Shown here: positions 9,627-17,907 of the stretch, piece by piece | Position numbering within the stretch: position 1 is the stretch's first letter | Layout of the letters: every line of letters begins with the position of its first letter | From: Synergistaceae bacterium | GTDB lineage: Bacteria; Synergistota; Synergistia; Synergistales; Aminobacteriaceae | DNA length: 64,000 nucleotides | Direction: 5' to 3' | Assembly: GCA_017405525.1 (NCBI GenBank) | Contig: JAFRAH010000006.1 | Location: 88,539-152,538, forward strand | Made by a program: the position numbers and the translations under genes | The notes under the pieces: generated by a model | The model's input: the letters and a program-made list of their open reading frames with translations, nothing else | What the model was told of the DNA's origin: nothing | Database searches by the model: none

Positions 9627-10253
9627 TCACAATGGACGCTCAATTATCCGTATCATTCCGCCTTTGCGGTCATACCCTGTAGCGTGAAGAAGCCTCAAGC
9701 TGAACCACTGGTACTCGCCATAAGTTACAGTGAGGACGTTCACATCACCGTCAAGTTCCTCATAGCCTGCAAGGTTGAACCAGTGCCACTCGAAATCGTC
9801 AAGCCTCTTGTCCCTGTGGTTGAGCAGCAAGAACGGAACGGGTATATTCCTGTCTATCTGGTCAGTTACTGCCTCAGCAAAGAGATCATAGCCGACACTC
9901 CCGGAAATTCCTTCAAGTGTGAGCGAATTTGTCCCTACTCCGGCCATGTAGTCATAGAGGCCGCAAATGTACGTCTCCAGAAAGTCAATGCCATGATAGC
10001 GCGGTGAAAGGTAGGGTTTCATGAATGAGGCGAACCTCACGAAGTCATTGCGTGAGAGTCTTTCGGGGTTGAAGGGGTATAGTTGCCGGTACTCGTCGCG
10101 GCGTGAGAGGAATATGCATGTGTCGCAGGCAGTAACGGCGGCACAACCTCCCATGTTCATGTCCCATTCGGGGAGCCAGTCCTGATTTCCGCCGGGAGCT
10201 CCCTCAATTGTGAAGTAGCCGAGAATTTTTCTGCGTGTCAATGTGTCAATCAC
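9627..10253 (-). CDS. Uncharacterised protein, possible papain-like (C39-like) fold
   Basis: I do not recognise a named family for this 208-residue protein. The segment MGGCAAVTACDTCIFL (about residues 33-48) places a cysteine at a helix start as in papain-like or C39-like peptidases. A histidine in EWHWFNLAGYEEL (about residues 155-167) is spaced like the catalytic His, with acidic residues after it. There is no signal peptide or membrane helix, so it would act in the cytoplasm. Upstream lies the Sel1-repeat gene, whose stop is about 55 bases away, so they may be cotranscribed. Peptidase activity is inferred only from these two motifs. Confidence 0.55.
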   Translation of the reverse strand: MIDTLTRRKILGYFTIEGAPGGNQDWLPEWDMNMGGCAAVTACDTCIFLSRRDEYRQLYPFNPERLSRNDFVRFASFMKPYLSPRYHGIDFLETYICGLYDYMAGVGTNSLTLEGISGSVGYDLFAEAVTDQIDRNIPVPFLLLNHRDKRLDDFEWHWFNLAGYEELDGDVNVLTVTYGEYQWFSLRLLHATGYDRKGGMIRIIERPL

Positions 10254-10308
10254 CTTCTGCGAAAATTTTACGCCCGATATTCTACAGCTTAAGTGAAGAA
10301 TGCAACCA

Positions 10309-11295
10309 TCAACCTAACAACGAACCAGCCCCTTCCTTCATTTCCTCAAGCAGATGCCGCGCCGTTATGCTGCCCTGTTCTGCCGCCATACTGTACCACC
10401 TCACAGCCTCCCCGAAGTCCTGAGCCACCCCGTCGCCTAGCTCGTACATCCGCCCAAGCCTGAGCTGTTCGTTCACGTCTCCTTGTTCTGCGGCCATGAC
10501 GTGCCACCTTACGGCCTCCCGGTAATCCTGAGCGACACCCTCGCCGTGTTCATATGCCGAAGCAAGACAGCCCTGCGCGTTAATGTGCCCATGCTCCGCC
10601 GCAATACGATACCACTTCACAGCCTCTGTGCAGTCCTTCCCGACTCCCTTGCCGAACCTGTACATCCTCCCAAGCCAGAACTGGGCCTCAGAATTTCCCT
10701 GCCCTGCCGCCGCCTGATACCACCTCACAGCCTCCGCGTAGTCCTGCGTAACTCCCACGCCCTTCCTGTAAATCTCCCCAAGCCTGAGCATCGCCCCGGT
10801 GTCTCCCTGCCCGGCAAGCTCCTTGTAGTGCCCCAGTGCCTCAGCGTACCACCTCAAGGCCTCCTTGCTGTCAGCCCCTACACCCTCACCGCAACTGTAC
10901 ATGTCCCCCAGCCTGATCTGAGCCTCAGCGTCTCCCTGCAAAGCAAGCTCCCTGTAGTGCTCAAAGACCCGGTGATACCACTTCAAGGACTCTTCCTTGT
11001 CCCGCCATACCTCACACTCCCAGCCCCGCAAGTCCCATTCTTTCCCGTGCCCGTACGCAAAAGCCAGATAGTATTGCGCCTCAATGTATCCCTGTTCTGC
11101 CGCCTTGAGCCTCCACCTGAGAGCCTCTGAGTCATCCTGCCCAACCCCAAGCCCCGAAAGGTACATTTCCCCAAGCATGAACTGCGCCGGAGCATAGCCC
11201 TCACCTGCCGAAAGACGGTAGAGCCTCAATGCCTCCCCGTAATTCCCAAGCCTGTGATATTTTCTTCCTGCCTCGTAATTTTCTTTTGCATCCAC
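10309..11295 (-). CDS. Sel1-like repeat protein
   Basis: This 328-residue protein is made almost wholly of Sel1-like repeats, a 36-residue TPR relative: repeated units of the form A-x-LRLGxMYxxGxGVxQDxxEAxRWYxxAAEQGxxxAQ run from about residue 15 to 315. There are roughly eight copies, two of them longer than normal because an extra YRELALQGD- or YKELAGQGD-type segment is inserted. No signal peptide is visible, so it is probably cytoplasmic, acting as a protein-protein scaffold. The units are similar at DNA level too. It diverges from rpmG. Confidence 0.9.
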   Translation of the reverse strand: MDAKENYEAGRKYHRLGNYGEALRLYRLSAGEGYAPAQFMLGEMYLSGLGVGQDDSEALRWRLKAAEQGYIEAQYYLAFAYGHGKEWDLRGWECEVWRDKEESLKWYHRVFEHYRELALQGDAEAQIRLGDMYSCGEGVGADSKEALRWYAEALGHYKELAGQGDTGAMLRLGEIYRKGVGVTQDYAEAVRWYQAAAGQGNSEAQFWLGRMYRFGKGVGKDCTEAVKWYRIAAEHGHINAQGCLASAYEHGEGVAQDYREAVRWHVMAAEQGDVNEQLRLGRMYELGDGVAQDFGEAVRWYSMAAEQGSITARHLLEEMKEGAGSLLG

Positions 11296-11348
11296 GAATG
11301 AACTCCTCCTGCCAGAAAAATTTTCATGGGACGGGAAAAATTATACTG

Positions 11349-11357
11349 TGCTAAAAT
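11349..11357 (+). promoter_or_regulatory. Extended -10 promoter of the rpmG-secE-nusG cluster
   Basis: TGCTAAAAT lies 40 bases before the rpmG start, followed by a leader with AGGAGG at 11381-11386. No convincing -35. Confidence 0.45.
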
Positions 11358-11397
11358 ACTTCCCGTTTTCACATTTCATCAGGAGGCATAATTTCAC

Positions 11398-11547
11398 ATG
11401 GCAGACATAATCGGACTCACCTGCACACAGTGCAAGAGGCGCAACTACACTACGACCGTCAACAAGAAAAAGCAGTCCAAGAAACTCGAACTCAAGAAAT
11501 ATTGCAAGTGGTGCAACGCCCCGACAGTTCACAAGGAATCAAAGTAG
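11398..11547 (+). CDS. rpmG: 50S ribosomal protein L33
   Basis: This 49-residue protein starts [17 protein letters not shown] and ends [16 protein letters not shown]. Its two CxxC pairs mark it as the zinc-binding form of L33, a small protein at the ribosomal E site. AGGAGG lies 11 bases upstream of the ATG. It opens the conserved rpmG, tRNA-Trp, secE, nusG order seen in many bacteria. Confidence 0.96.
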   Translation: MADIIGLTCTQCKRRNYTTTVNKKKQSKKLELKKYCKWCNAPTVHKESK

Positions 11548-11602
11548 AAAGTTGCTAAAGAGTTAAACCTGTTGTAAAATTCAGCGCGGTAAAAATTCAC
11601 GC

Positions 11603-11678
11603 AGGTCCGTGGCTCAATTGGCAGAGCACTGGTCTCCAAAACCGGGGGCTGCAGGTTCGAGTCCTGCCGGGCCTGCCA
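11603..11678 (+). tRNA. tRNA-Trp (anticodon CCA)
   Basis: The acceptor stem AGGTCCG pairs with CGGGCCT with one G-T wobble. The anticodon loop carries CCA at 11636-11638, the T-arm has GGTTCGAGTCC, and the 3' CCA is encoded. It lies between rpmG and secE, a widespread arrangement. Confidence 0.96.
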
Positions 11679-11703
11679 TTTCGTTATCATAAGGACAAAG
11701 CAA

Positions 11704-11919
11704 ATGGCAAAATCAGCAGCAGAGAAACCCACAAAAATGTCTTCGCTAATGAACTTCATACGTGAAGCCAAAGCCGAGCTCAAGAAAGTTACTTGGCCGA
11801 CTAGGAGGCAGATATGGTACTGGACGCTCATAGTGATAGTCTTCACATTGGTTGTGTCGCTGTACTTGGGGCTTGTTGACTTCCTTCTTGCGTGGCTCTT
11901 CAGCGCACTCTTGGGTTAG
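11704..11919 (+). CDS. secE: Preprotein translocase subunit SecE
   Basis: This 71-residue single-span inner-membrane protein carries the SecE signature AELKKVTWPTRRQ (about residues 23-35) followed by one membrane helix (about 40-62). SecE clamps SecY in the SecYEG channel. It has the short one-helix form typical of most bacteria outside the gamma-proteobacteria. It sits 9 bases upstream of nusG. Confidence 0.96.
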   Translation: MAKSAAEKPTKMSSLMNFIREAKAELKKVTWPTRRQIWYWTLIVIVFTLVVSLYLGLVDFLLAWLFSALLG

Positions 11920-11928
11920 AGCGTCATC

Positions 11929-12465
11929 ATGCCGGGCGAACGAAAATGGTATGTCGTCCAGACCTACGCAAGCTATGAGAAACGCGTAAAGGACGACCTC
12001 ACCCAGCGCATCAAGGCCATGAAGATGCAGGACAAGATCTTCAACATCCTGATACCCACTGAGACCACTATAGTCGTGAAGGACGGGAAGAGCCGCGAGG
12101 TTACCCGAAAACTTTACCCCGGCTATGTGATGATTGAGATGGTTCTTGATGAGCCCTCATGGTACACTGTCAGGCACACTCCGGGGGTAACGGGCTTCAT
12201 TGGCGCAGGAACTCACCCCATGCCGCTGTCTCAGGAAGAAGTCGACAGGATCATGTCCGGCATGAAGAAGTCCGAAGACGCTCCCAAACTCGAAATCGGC
12301 ATAAAGCCCGGCGACACAGTGAGGGTAACAGCTGAGGGAGTGAGGAAGGGATTTACCGGCCCGGTTGTCGAGGTGAACCAGAAGAGCGGAAAAGTGAAGT
12401 TCAGGCACGACATGCTAGGCGGATCAATCATCGATATAGATTACAAAGACCTTGAGAAAATATAG
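11929..12465 (+). CDS. nusG: Transcription termination/antitermination factor NusG
   Basis: This 178-residue protein has the NGN domain (WYVVQTYASYEKRVKDDL near residues 6-23, and the PGYVMIEM and TPGVTGFIG segments) and a C-terminal KOW domain (GDTVRVTAEGVRKGFTG, about residues 125-141). NusG binds the RNA polymerase clamp and links it to Rho or the ribosome. It follows secE directly. Confidence 0.97.
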   Translation: MPGERKWYVVQTYASYEKRVKDDLTQRIKAMKMQDKIFNILIPTETTIVVKDGKSREVTRKLYPGYVMIEMVLDEPSWYTVRHTPGVTGFIGAGTHPMPLSQEEVDRIMSGMKKSEDAPKLEIGIKPGDTVRVTAEGVRKGFTGPVVEVNQKSGKVKFRHDMLGGSIIDIDYKDLEKI

Positions 12466-12500
12466 GCCTTGAGTAATAGACAGAAAGGAAAATTTTTATC

Positions 12501-12926
12501 ATGGCTAAGAAAGTAGTAGGGCAGGTAAAGTTACAGCTGCCAGCCGGAAAGGCAACGCCCGCACCCCCTGTAGGCCCGGCATTAGGCCAGCACGGCGTGA
12601 ACATTATGGAGTTCGTCAAGCAGTTCAACGCAAAGACAGCAGACCAGGTCGGCCTGATCATCCCCGCAGTAATCACGATATATGCGGACAGGAGCTTTAC
12701 GTTTGAGCTGAAGACCCCTCCCGCCGCTGTTCTCCTCAAGAAGGCAGCAGGCATTGAGTCAGGTTCAGGAGTACCGAACAAAACCAAAGTCGGGAAGATA
12801 GCCCGCGCAAAGGTGAAGGAGATTGCCGAGCTCAAGATGAAGGATCTCAACGCCAACGATGTAGAGGCCGCTATGCGAATGATTGAAGGCACAGCGCGCT
12901 CAATGGGTCTTGAGGTTACGGACTAG
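12501..12926 (+). CDS. rplK: 50S ribosomal protein L11
   Basis: This 141-residue protein matches L11 throughout: the N-terminal [20 protein letters not shown] loop that binds thiostrepton-type drugs and release factors, and the C-terminal rRNA-binding domain with [10 protein letters not shown] at the end. It sits at the base of the ribosomal stalk. AGAAAGGA lies upstream of the ATG. It follows nusG by 35 bases. Confidence 0.97.
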   Translation: MAKKVVGQVKLQLPAGKATPAPPVGPALGQHGVNIMEFVKQFNAKTADQVGLIIPAVITIYADRSFTFELKTPPAAVLLKKAAGIESGSGVPNKTKVGKIARAKVKEIAELKMKDLNANDVEAAMRMIEGTARSMGLEVTD

Positions 12927-12982
12927 GCACAGTACAAAGCGGAAGGGTTAATCAGCCCGTTAATGACCGCAGGAGGCAGAAC

Positions 12983-13687
12983 ATGAAGAGAAGCAAGAGA
13001 TACAGGGAAGCCGCAGAAAAGATAGAGGCCGGGAAGCTCTACGGTCTCCGTGAGGCTGTCGAGCTGTTCAAGCAGGTAGCTACGGCAAAGTTCAACGAGA
13101 GCATAGAGGTACACGTCAGGTTGGGGATTGACCCGCGCCATGCAGACCAACAGGTCAGGAGCACGGTATCACTTCCACACGGAACGGGCGTAACGAAGAA
13201 GGTCCTCGTAATCACTCAGGGCGAGAAAATCAAAGAGGCTCAGGACGCAGGAGCTGACATAGTTGGTGGAGATGACATAGTCCAGCAGATTCAGGGTGGG
13301 TTCATGGATTTCGACGCGGTAATAGCCACACCCGACATGATGAAGTCAGTAGGTCGTCTCGGTAAGGTCTTAGGCCCTCGTGGATTGATGCCCAGTGCGA
13401 AGACCGGCACAGTTACGTTTGAGCTTACCAGTGCAGTGAAGGAGATCAAGGCAGGACGTGTTGAGTTCCGCGCGGACAAGACGGGAATAACCCACAATGC
13501 CGCAGGTAGAAGGGATTTCAGCGTTGATGACCTCTACGACAACGTCAAGGCACTACTTCAGGCGATATACAGGGCAAGACCGGCATCCGTCAAGGGTACT
13601 TACGTCCGAAGCATAGCGATTGCTCCGACGATGGGCCCCGGAATTGCTGTTGACCCGGCACTTGCTCAGAAAGAATTGGCCCTATAG
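12983..13687 (+). CDS. rplA: 50S ribosomal protein L1
   Basis: This 234-residue protein matches L1, with the conserved segments [19 protein letters not shown] (about residues 36-54), [19 protein letters not shown] near 118-136 and [17 protein letters not shown] near the C-terminus. L1 forms the mobile stalk at the ribosomal E site and in many bacteria represses its own operon by binding mRNA. AGGAGG precedes the ATG. Confidence 0.97.
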   Translation: MKRSKRYREAAEKIEAGKLYGLREAVELFKQVATAKFNESIEVHVRLGIDPRHADQQVRSTVSLPHGTGVTKKVLVITQGEKIKEAQDAGADIVGGDDIVQQIQGGFMDFDAVIATPDMMKSVGRLGKVLGPRGLMPSAKTGTVTFELTSAVKEIKAGRVEFRADKTGITHNAAGRRDFSVDDLYDNVKALLQAIYRARPASVKGTYVRSIAIAPTMGPGIAVDPALAQKELAL

Positions 13688-13699
13688 ACACTAAAAGCA

Positions 13700-13836
13700 C
13701 TGTAAAAATTTTTCGTCAGTCATAAAAATCTTCCGAAGACAGCAGGGGCTTAACGCTTAAACTGACACCCTGCCCAGGAGTGAGAGAACAAAGGCAGTAA
13801 TGCTCCTCCTGTGTTATCATGGAGGGGCTTTTTTGA
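13700..13836 (+). ncRNA. L10 leader (ribosomal protein autoregulatory 5' UTR) with terminator
   Basis: The stretch between rplA and rplJ has the L10-leader layout: a folded region including CTGCCCAGG...AAGGCAG, then an attenuator hairpin in which GCTCCTCC (13802-13809) pairs with GGAGGGGC (13821-13828), followed by six T. The L10-L7/L12 complex binds such leaders to control rplJL expression. Boundaries are approximate. Confidence 0.8.
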
Positions 13837-13861
13837 GCATGAAGGAGGTGAAATACAGAAC

Positions 13862-14407
13862 ATGCCAGCAACAATAAAATTCGGTCTTGTTGACGGCCTG
13901 AAGGAGAAGCTATCACGGTCTAAGGCGGTCTTTGTCGGCGAATATCGCGGAATGACGGTTGCACAGAGCACGGCACTGCGCCACAAGGTACGCGAGGCAG
14001 GCGGTGAGCTCAAGGTCGCGAAGAACACACTCTTTGCCATCGCCATGAAGGAGGCCGGTCTTGAGGCACTCCCGGAGGACATGATGAAGGGGCCCAACAT
14101 CTACGCACTCTGCTATGATGACCCCGTAGCAGTCGCAAAAGTCCTCAAGGAATATGCCAACGATAAGACACAAAAAGCGTTCATCCTCAAGGGAGGGTTG
14201 CTCGAAAGACAGCAGCTCAACCTTGCGCAGTTAATGGCACTTGCGGATCTTCCCTCGAAGGAAGTCATGCTCAGCCAAGTTGCCAGGACACTTGCCGCTC
14301 CTTTGTCGGGAATGGCCACAGTACTTTCGGGCGTTCTCAGGAATTTCGTTACCTGCCTCGACCAGTTACGCGCAAAGAAGGCAGAAGAAGAAGGATCAGC
14401 GGCATAA
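13862..14407 (+). CDS. rplJ: 50S ribosomal protein L10
   Basis: This 181-residue protein matches L10: the N-terminal rRNA-binding part contains AVFVGEYRGMTVAQ (about residues 20-33) and a C-terminal helix binds L7/L12 dimers. L10 is the base of the stalk that recruits translation factors. A longer frame starting with a GTG at 13811 lies inside the terminator hairpin; GGAGGTG at 13844-13850 points to the ATG at 13862. Expression should be controlled by the leader just upstream. Confidence 0.96.
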   Translation: MPATIKFGLVDGLKEKLSRSKAVFVGEYRGMTVAQSTALRHKVREAGGELKVAKNTLFAIAMKEAGLEALPEDMMKGPNIYALCYDDPVAVAKVLKEYANDKTQKAFILKGGLLERQQLNLAQLMALADLPSKEVMLSQVARTLAAPLSGMATVLSGVLRNFVTCLDQLRAKKAEEEGSAA

Positions 14408-14452
14408 GGATTCATTCAGCAAAATCATAATATTACGGAGGAAAAAATTACC

Positions 14453-14830
14453 ATGACCAAAGAAGAAATCATCGAAGCTATAGGAACAATGACAGTGCTC
14501 GACCTTGCGGAACTCGTGAAGGCATTCGAGGAGAAGTTCGGCGTATCAGCATCAGCCGCGCCCGTTATGATGGCCGCCATGCCCGGAGCAGCCGCAGCTG
14601 CAGCACCCGCAGAGGAGAAGACAGAGTTCGACGTTGTCTACAAGGGGCCCGGTGCAAACAAGATCGCAGTCATCAAGGTAGTACGTGAGCTGACATCACT
14701 CGGCCTCAAGGAAGCAAAGGAACTCGTGGACAACCCGCCCAAGAACGTCAAGGAAGGCGTGTCGAAGGAAGAGGCTGAAGAGATCCGCAAGAAGCTCGCC
14801 GATGCTGGTGCAGACGTGGAGGTAAAGTAG
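14453..14830 (+). CDS. rplL: 50S ribosomal protein L7/L12
   Basis: This 125-residue acidic protein has the L7/L12 layout: an N-terminal dimerisation helix region (EELVKAF-type, about residues 1-35), an alanine-rich hinge (about 38-55), and the C-terminal factor-binding domain with [20 protein letters not shown] and [25 protein letters not shown] precedes the ATG. The genes rpoB and rpoC, which often follow, are absent here. Confidence 0.97.
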   Translation: MTKEEIIEAIGTMTVLDLAELVKAFEEKFGVSASAAPVMMAAMPGAAAAAAPAEEKTEFDVVYKGPGANKIAVIKVVRELTSLGLKEAKELVDNPPKNVKEGVSKEEAEEIRKKLADAGADVEVK

Positions 14831-14846
14831 TAATCTCGTGATTTAC

Positions 14847-14883
14847 GGGGGCTCAGGAAGAAATTTCAGGGCCTCCTTTGTTT
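14847..14883 (+). terminator. Putative terminator after rplL
   Basis: GGGGGC (14847-14852) can pair with GCCTCC (14871-14876) with one G-T, followed by TTTGTTTATT. The U tract is imperfect, so partial read-through into the next gene is possible. Confidence 0.5.
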
Positions 14884-14907
14884 ATTGACATGGAGGAAAA
14901 TTCTACA

Positions 14908-15288
14908 ATGAGCGCACAGAATAACAAGAATAATCCCCAGAAGCCCAACAACACAAAGAAAATCATAATCGGAGTAGTCGCCGTTATAGTCCTGCTCAAT
15001 GTCATGTGGACGATAATGCAGAACAAGTTTACCCCCAAGCTCAACGAGGTAAATTCAGCGATGGCGGCACTTGAGCAGAGGATCGCGAAACTTGAGCAGG
15101 GAGGAATTCCTGATGTCGCTGACCTGAAAGAGGACTTTGCGGCACTCAAGGCAGTATCAGACAAGCTCACGGAGAAGCTGAGCCAGTCGGTGAAGGCAGA
15201 GGAAGACCAGCTTGCGTACCTTGAGGCTCAGGTTGAGGCACAGAAGGCAAGGGTTGAAGCGGCGAGGAAAATGGCGGCCTCAGAGTAG
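14908..15288 (+). CDS. Small membrane-anchored coiled-coil protein, unknown function
   Basis: I do not recognise this 126-residue protein. After a polar Asn/Lys/Pro-rich N-terminus (about residues 1-18) there is one membrane helix (about 19-38, IIIGVVAVIVLLNVMW), then an extended region of heptad-like sequence rich in Ala, Leu, Glu and Lys that should form a coiled coil. The likely topology is N-in with a long extracytoplasmic coil. An in-frame ATG lies upstream, but GGAGG at 14892-14896 fits the ATG at 14908. It lies directly after rplL where rpoB would be expected. Confidence 0.6.
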   Translation: MSAQNNKNNPQKPNNTKKIIIGVVAVIVLLNVMWTIMQNKFTPKLNEVNSAMAALEQRIAKLEQGGIPDVADLKEDFAALKAVSDKLTEKLSQSVKAEEDQLAYLEAQVEAQKARVEAARKMAASE

Positions 15289-15324
15289 GCACGAAGTCCA
15301 ACGCATCAGCCTCCTTGAAGGGAA

Positions 15325-15352
15325 AAGCCCCGGATTTACCGCCGGGGTTTTA
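15325..15352 (+). terminator. Intrinsic terminator
   Basis: CCCCGG (15328-15333) pairs with CCGGGG (15342-15347), followed by TTTTATT. It ends the coiled-coil gene transcript. Confidence 0.85.
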
Positions 15353-15384
15353 TTGTATACTCTCACACGAAAGGATAGATATTC

Positions 15385-15990
15385 ATGAACTGTTCAGGAT
15401 GCGGTGCACCACTTGAGGCCGGAGCTGAGGTTTGCCCGTACTGCGGGAAAATGACGGCTTACGGTGAGGAGAAATTCAGGGAACGTGAAGAACACAGGCA
15501 TGAAGACGAGAAACGCAAGGAATACGAGAACCTGCCGCAGATGAAGTACGTTGCCGATGCGTTTATCCCGGTGCTCTATATCTTCACGCTGGGGCTCTAC
15601 TCGCCTTACTGGTATGCTGTCAGGATGAAGTCCATCAACGGCCTCAACTCGGAGGCTAAACTTCCTGCATGGCTTGCGGGAGCTTTTGCGCTCGTGATGA
15701 TGGCTGTGTTCCTCGTCCCGTCGCCATATGACGCTGATATGAATGTTACTGACGAGAACTTGCAGTACATCTCTAACGTCATCTTGAGCTGTGTAATTCT
15801 TCTTTCAGGGTACATAGCCTACACTGTGAGAAGGGTGTTTCAGGAACATGCGAGCCACTACATGGAGAGAAATACGGCGATACAGTCAATTGCACCGTCA
15901 AACGTGATGCTTTTCCTTTTTGGGGCGGCATATCTCCAATACAGCGTGAACAGAATGATAAAGATGAAGATACTTGCTCCCAAAATCTGA
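15385..15990 (+). CDS. Zinc-ribbon membrane protein (DUF4234-like)
   Basis: This 201-residue protein starts with a zinc ribbon: CSGCG at residues 3-7 and CPYCGK at about 17-22. A charged linker follows, then hydrophobic segments that include FIPVLYIFTLGLYSPYWY (about residues 53-70), which resembles the DUF4234 signature of a helix ending in an aromatic turn, and further helices at about 89-110, 130-150 and 170-190. The ribbon would face the cytoplasm. Function unknown. A plain terminator lies on each side, so it is monocistronic. Confidence 0.65.
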   Translation: MNCSGCGAPLEAGAEVCPYCGKMTAYGEEKFREREEHRHEDEKRKEYENLPQMKYVADAFIPVLYIFTLGLYSPYWYAVRMKSINGLNSEAKLPAWLAGAFALVMMAVFLVPSPYDADMNVTDENLQYISNVILSCVILLSGYIAYTVRRVFQEHASHYMERNTAIQSIAPSNVMLFLFGAAYLQYSVNRMIKMKILAPKI

Positions 15991-16005
15991 CCGACATTAA
16001 CGCAC

Positions 16006-16038
16006 AAAAAATCCCCCGGCATTTTCCCACACCGGGGG
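16006..16038 (-). terminator. Intrinsic terminator of the SPFH operon
   Basis: On the minus strand CCCCCGG (16038-16032) pairs with CCGGGGG (16019-16013), followed by a T tract. It lies just after the stop at 16054. Confidence 0.8.
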
Positions 16039-16053
16039 CAATCACTAATCCGT

Positions 16054-16770
16054 CTACTTTGAGCTTTTCACGTACTCGTTGCGCTCATTCAGTGAACGTT
16101 CCGCCAAAGCACACGCCTTCATGACCGCCTGAGCATCCCCACTTGAAGCGGCATCCTCAAGTCCCTTCACGGCATCCTCAAGTGCCCGCTCTAGCCTCCC
16201 AGATGCTGGCGAGGGGTCAGAGAACTTCAGGGCATCCGCGAAATTCACGACACGCATAACGTCAGGCTGAGGCATTCCCGCATTCTTGAGGTCTCCGGCA
16301 ATATACCCGACACGTGAGGCAAGACCCGCAAGATTCGCCCGGCCTTCGGACTGCTGTCGTGCTGTTGCGTCTGTGAGCTTGAGTTCGGCCATGTTGATGA
16401 GCATCATCGGCACGAGGAAGACCACCAAGCCCCCGACATGAGTCAGGATTAGCCGGGTTGTGCCCCAATCCGAACGTGCATTCCAGACGGCAATCACTAT
16501 CACGAACACGAAATATAGCCCGCCAAGTATCGCCTTCGAGAAACTGACGGGAATATTTCTGCCCTTGTTGGAGCGCATGGCAATTCCCGAAAACATCAGC
16601 GTCTCAAGGACGAGAGCGAACACGATAAACCCCGCCGAAATCCAGAAGGTCAAGCCTCTCTGTCCCGGGGTTGTGAGGTAGTAGGTGAAGACAGCCGCCG
16701 CAAGACCGATTAACGCCATAAGCAGGAAAATGTTGAAGACCTGCCGCAACTTGCTGAAGAATTTTCCCAT
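16054..16770 (-). CDS. Four-helix membrane protein next to the SPFH gene, unknown function
   Basis: I do not recognise a named family. The 238-residue protein has about four membrane helices in its first 140 residues (near 11-33, 42-68, 79-98 and 112-130) and a soluble C-terminal part rich in helix-forming residues (about 150-238) with a conserved-looking ADALKFSDPSPASGRLERAL segment. A longer frame exists upstream, but GGGAGG nine bases before the ATG at 16770 fixes the start. The upstream SPFH gene ends about 20 bases away and both share one terminator, so the protein probably works with it at the membrane. Confidence 0.6.
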   Translation of the reverse strand: MGKFFSKLRQVFNIFLLMALIGLAAAVFTYYLTTPGQRGLTFWISAGFIVFALVLETLMFSGIAMRSNKGRNIPVSFSKAILGGLYFVFVIVIAVWNARSDWGTTRLILTHVGGLVVFLVPMMLINMAELKLTDATARQQSEGRANLAGLASRVGYIAGDLKNAGMPQPDVMRVVNFADALKFSDPSPASGRLERALEDAVKGLEDAASSGDAQAVMKACALAERSLNERNEYVKSSK

Positions 16771-16790
16771 GATATTAGCCCTCCCTTGAG

Positions 16791-17894
16791 TTATAGCTGT
16801 TTCCCGCAGTTCATGCAGAATTTCGCGCCCGGAACCACCGCCGCCCCGCATTCAGGACACGTGAGACGAGCCCCGCAGTTCATGCAGAACTTCGCACCCT
16901 GTACCACTGGCTGGCCGCATGACGGACACACCGAGCCCCCCGACTGTGGAGCTGACGGAGCAGGTGATGCCGCCGGAGCTGCCGGGGTAGGAGCTATGTA
17001 CTGCCCCATCTGAGCCGCCATCTGACCGAACGCCTGACCCATTCCCATACCTGCACCGAGTCCCGCGCCCGCACCCAGAAGTGAGCTTCCGCCCTCATTC
17101 TTTGCCGCCGCCTCCATAACATCAAACGAGCGAGCCTGCTGGTAGTTGTAGCCCATTACGTTCATTGCCGCACGCTCAGACATGGCCGACTTGAGCTTCT
17201 TGATGCCCTCGTCCTCGTCAGCAACGTTCACTGAGCCGAAGTAGAAGTTCAGCGGTTCAATCCCGTATGATGCAAATTCAGGACGTATCTTCTCCACCGC
17301 ATCGTTCGACATGTCTTCAAGGTACGCGCTGATCTCGAAGATATTCACCTTCTTGTGTGCAATGTAGGTTGAGATCATGTCGCCCATACGTGAGAGTATC
17401 AGCCCCTTGAAGTAGCTCTCAATGTCAGCACGCGTTATTGACGGCTTGTTTCCCGCGAGCTTGAGGACGAACTTGCGGCTCTCCTTGACTCTGATACCGA
17501 ACTGCCCGAATGCACGGACGTATATCGGTATCTGGTACTCAGGATCCCTCAAGAGTATAGGGTTCTGAGTCCCCCACTTGATGTCGGGGATGTCGGCCAT
17601 GTTCACGAACCATACTCCCGCCTTGAACGCACTTTCCCCGCCGGTCGCAAGGTTGATCAGCCGCCTCAGCATGGGTATATTGTTCGTGGAGAGGGTATGC
17701 CTTCCCGCGCCGAAGAGGTCAAGAGCCTGGCCGTCCTTGAAGAGTATTGCCTCCTGTGCCTCACGGACGATTAACTGCGTCCAGTTGCCGAGTTCGTCGC
17801 TTTTTGCGGGGTTCTTGCGGTCAACGTAACGCCAAGCTAATATGTCGTTGGTGCTTAGTGCCTCGTCCCATTGAACTATCTGTACTATTGCCAT
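16791..17894 (-). CDS. SPFH/band-7 protein with two C-terminal zinc ribbons
   Basis: This 367-residue protein begins with the SPFH (band 7) fold typical of YdjI/virion-core-like proteins: IVQIVQWDEALSTNDILAWRY is near the start (split here by natural variation), followed by NWTQLIVREAQEAILFKDG. A glycine/alanine-rich linker (about residues 265-310) leads to two zinc ribbons, CPSCG...CMNCG (about 320-340) and CPECG...CMNCG (about 345-365). Members of this family form oligomeric membrane-associated scaffolds; the ribbons may bind partners. AAAGGAG eight bases before the ATG at 17894 fixes the start. It lies between two membrane-protein genes on the same strand. Confidence 0.85.
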   Translation of the reverse strand: MAIVQIVQWDEALSTNDILAWRYVDRKNPAKSDELGNWTQLIVREAQEAILFKDGQALDLFGAGRHTLSTNNIPMLRRLINLATGGESAFKAGVWFVNMADIPDIKWGTQNPILLRDPEYQIPIYVRAFGQFGIRVKESRKFVLKLAGNKPSITRADIESYFKGLILSRMGDMISTYIAHKKVNIFEISAYLEDMSNDAVEKIRPEFASYGIEPLNFYFGSVNVADEDEGIKKLKSAMSERAAMNVMGYNYQQARSFDVMEAAAKNEGGSSLLGAGAGLGAGMGMGQAFGQMAAQMGQYIAPTPAAPAASPAPSAPQSGGSVCPSCGQPVVQGAKFCMNCGARLTCPECGAAVVPGAKFCMNCGKQL

Positions 17895-17907
17895 TCTTTG
17901 CACTCCT

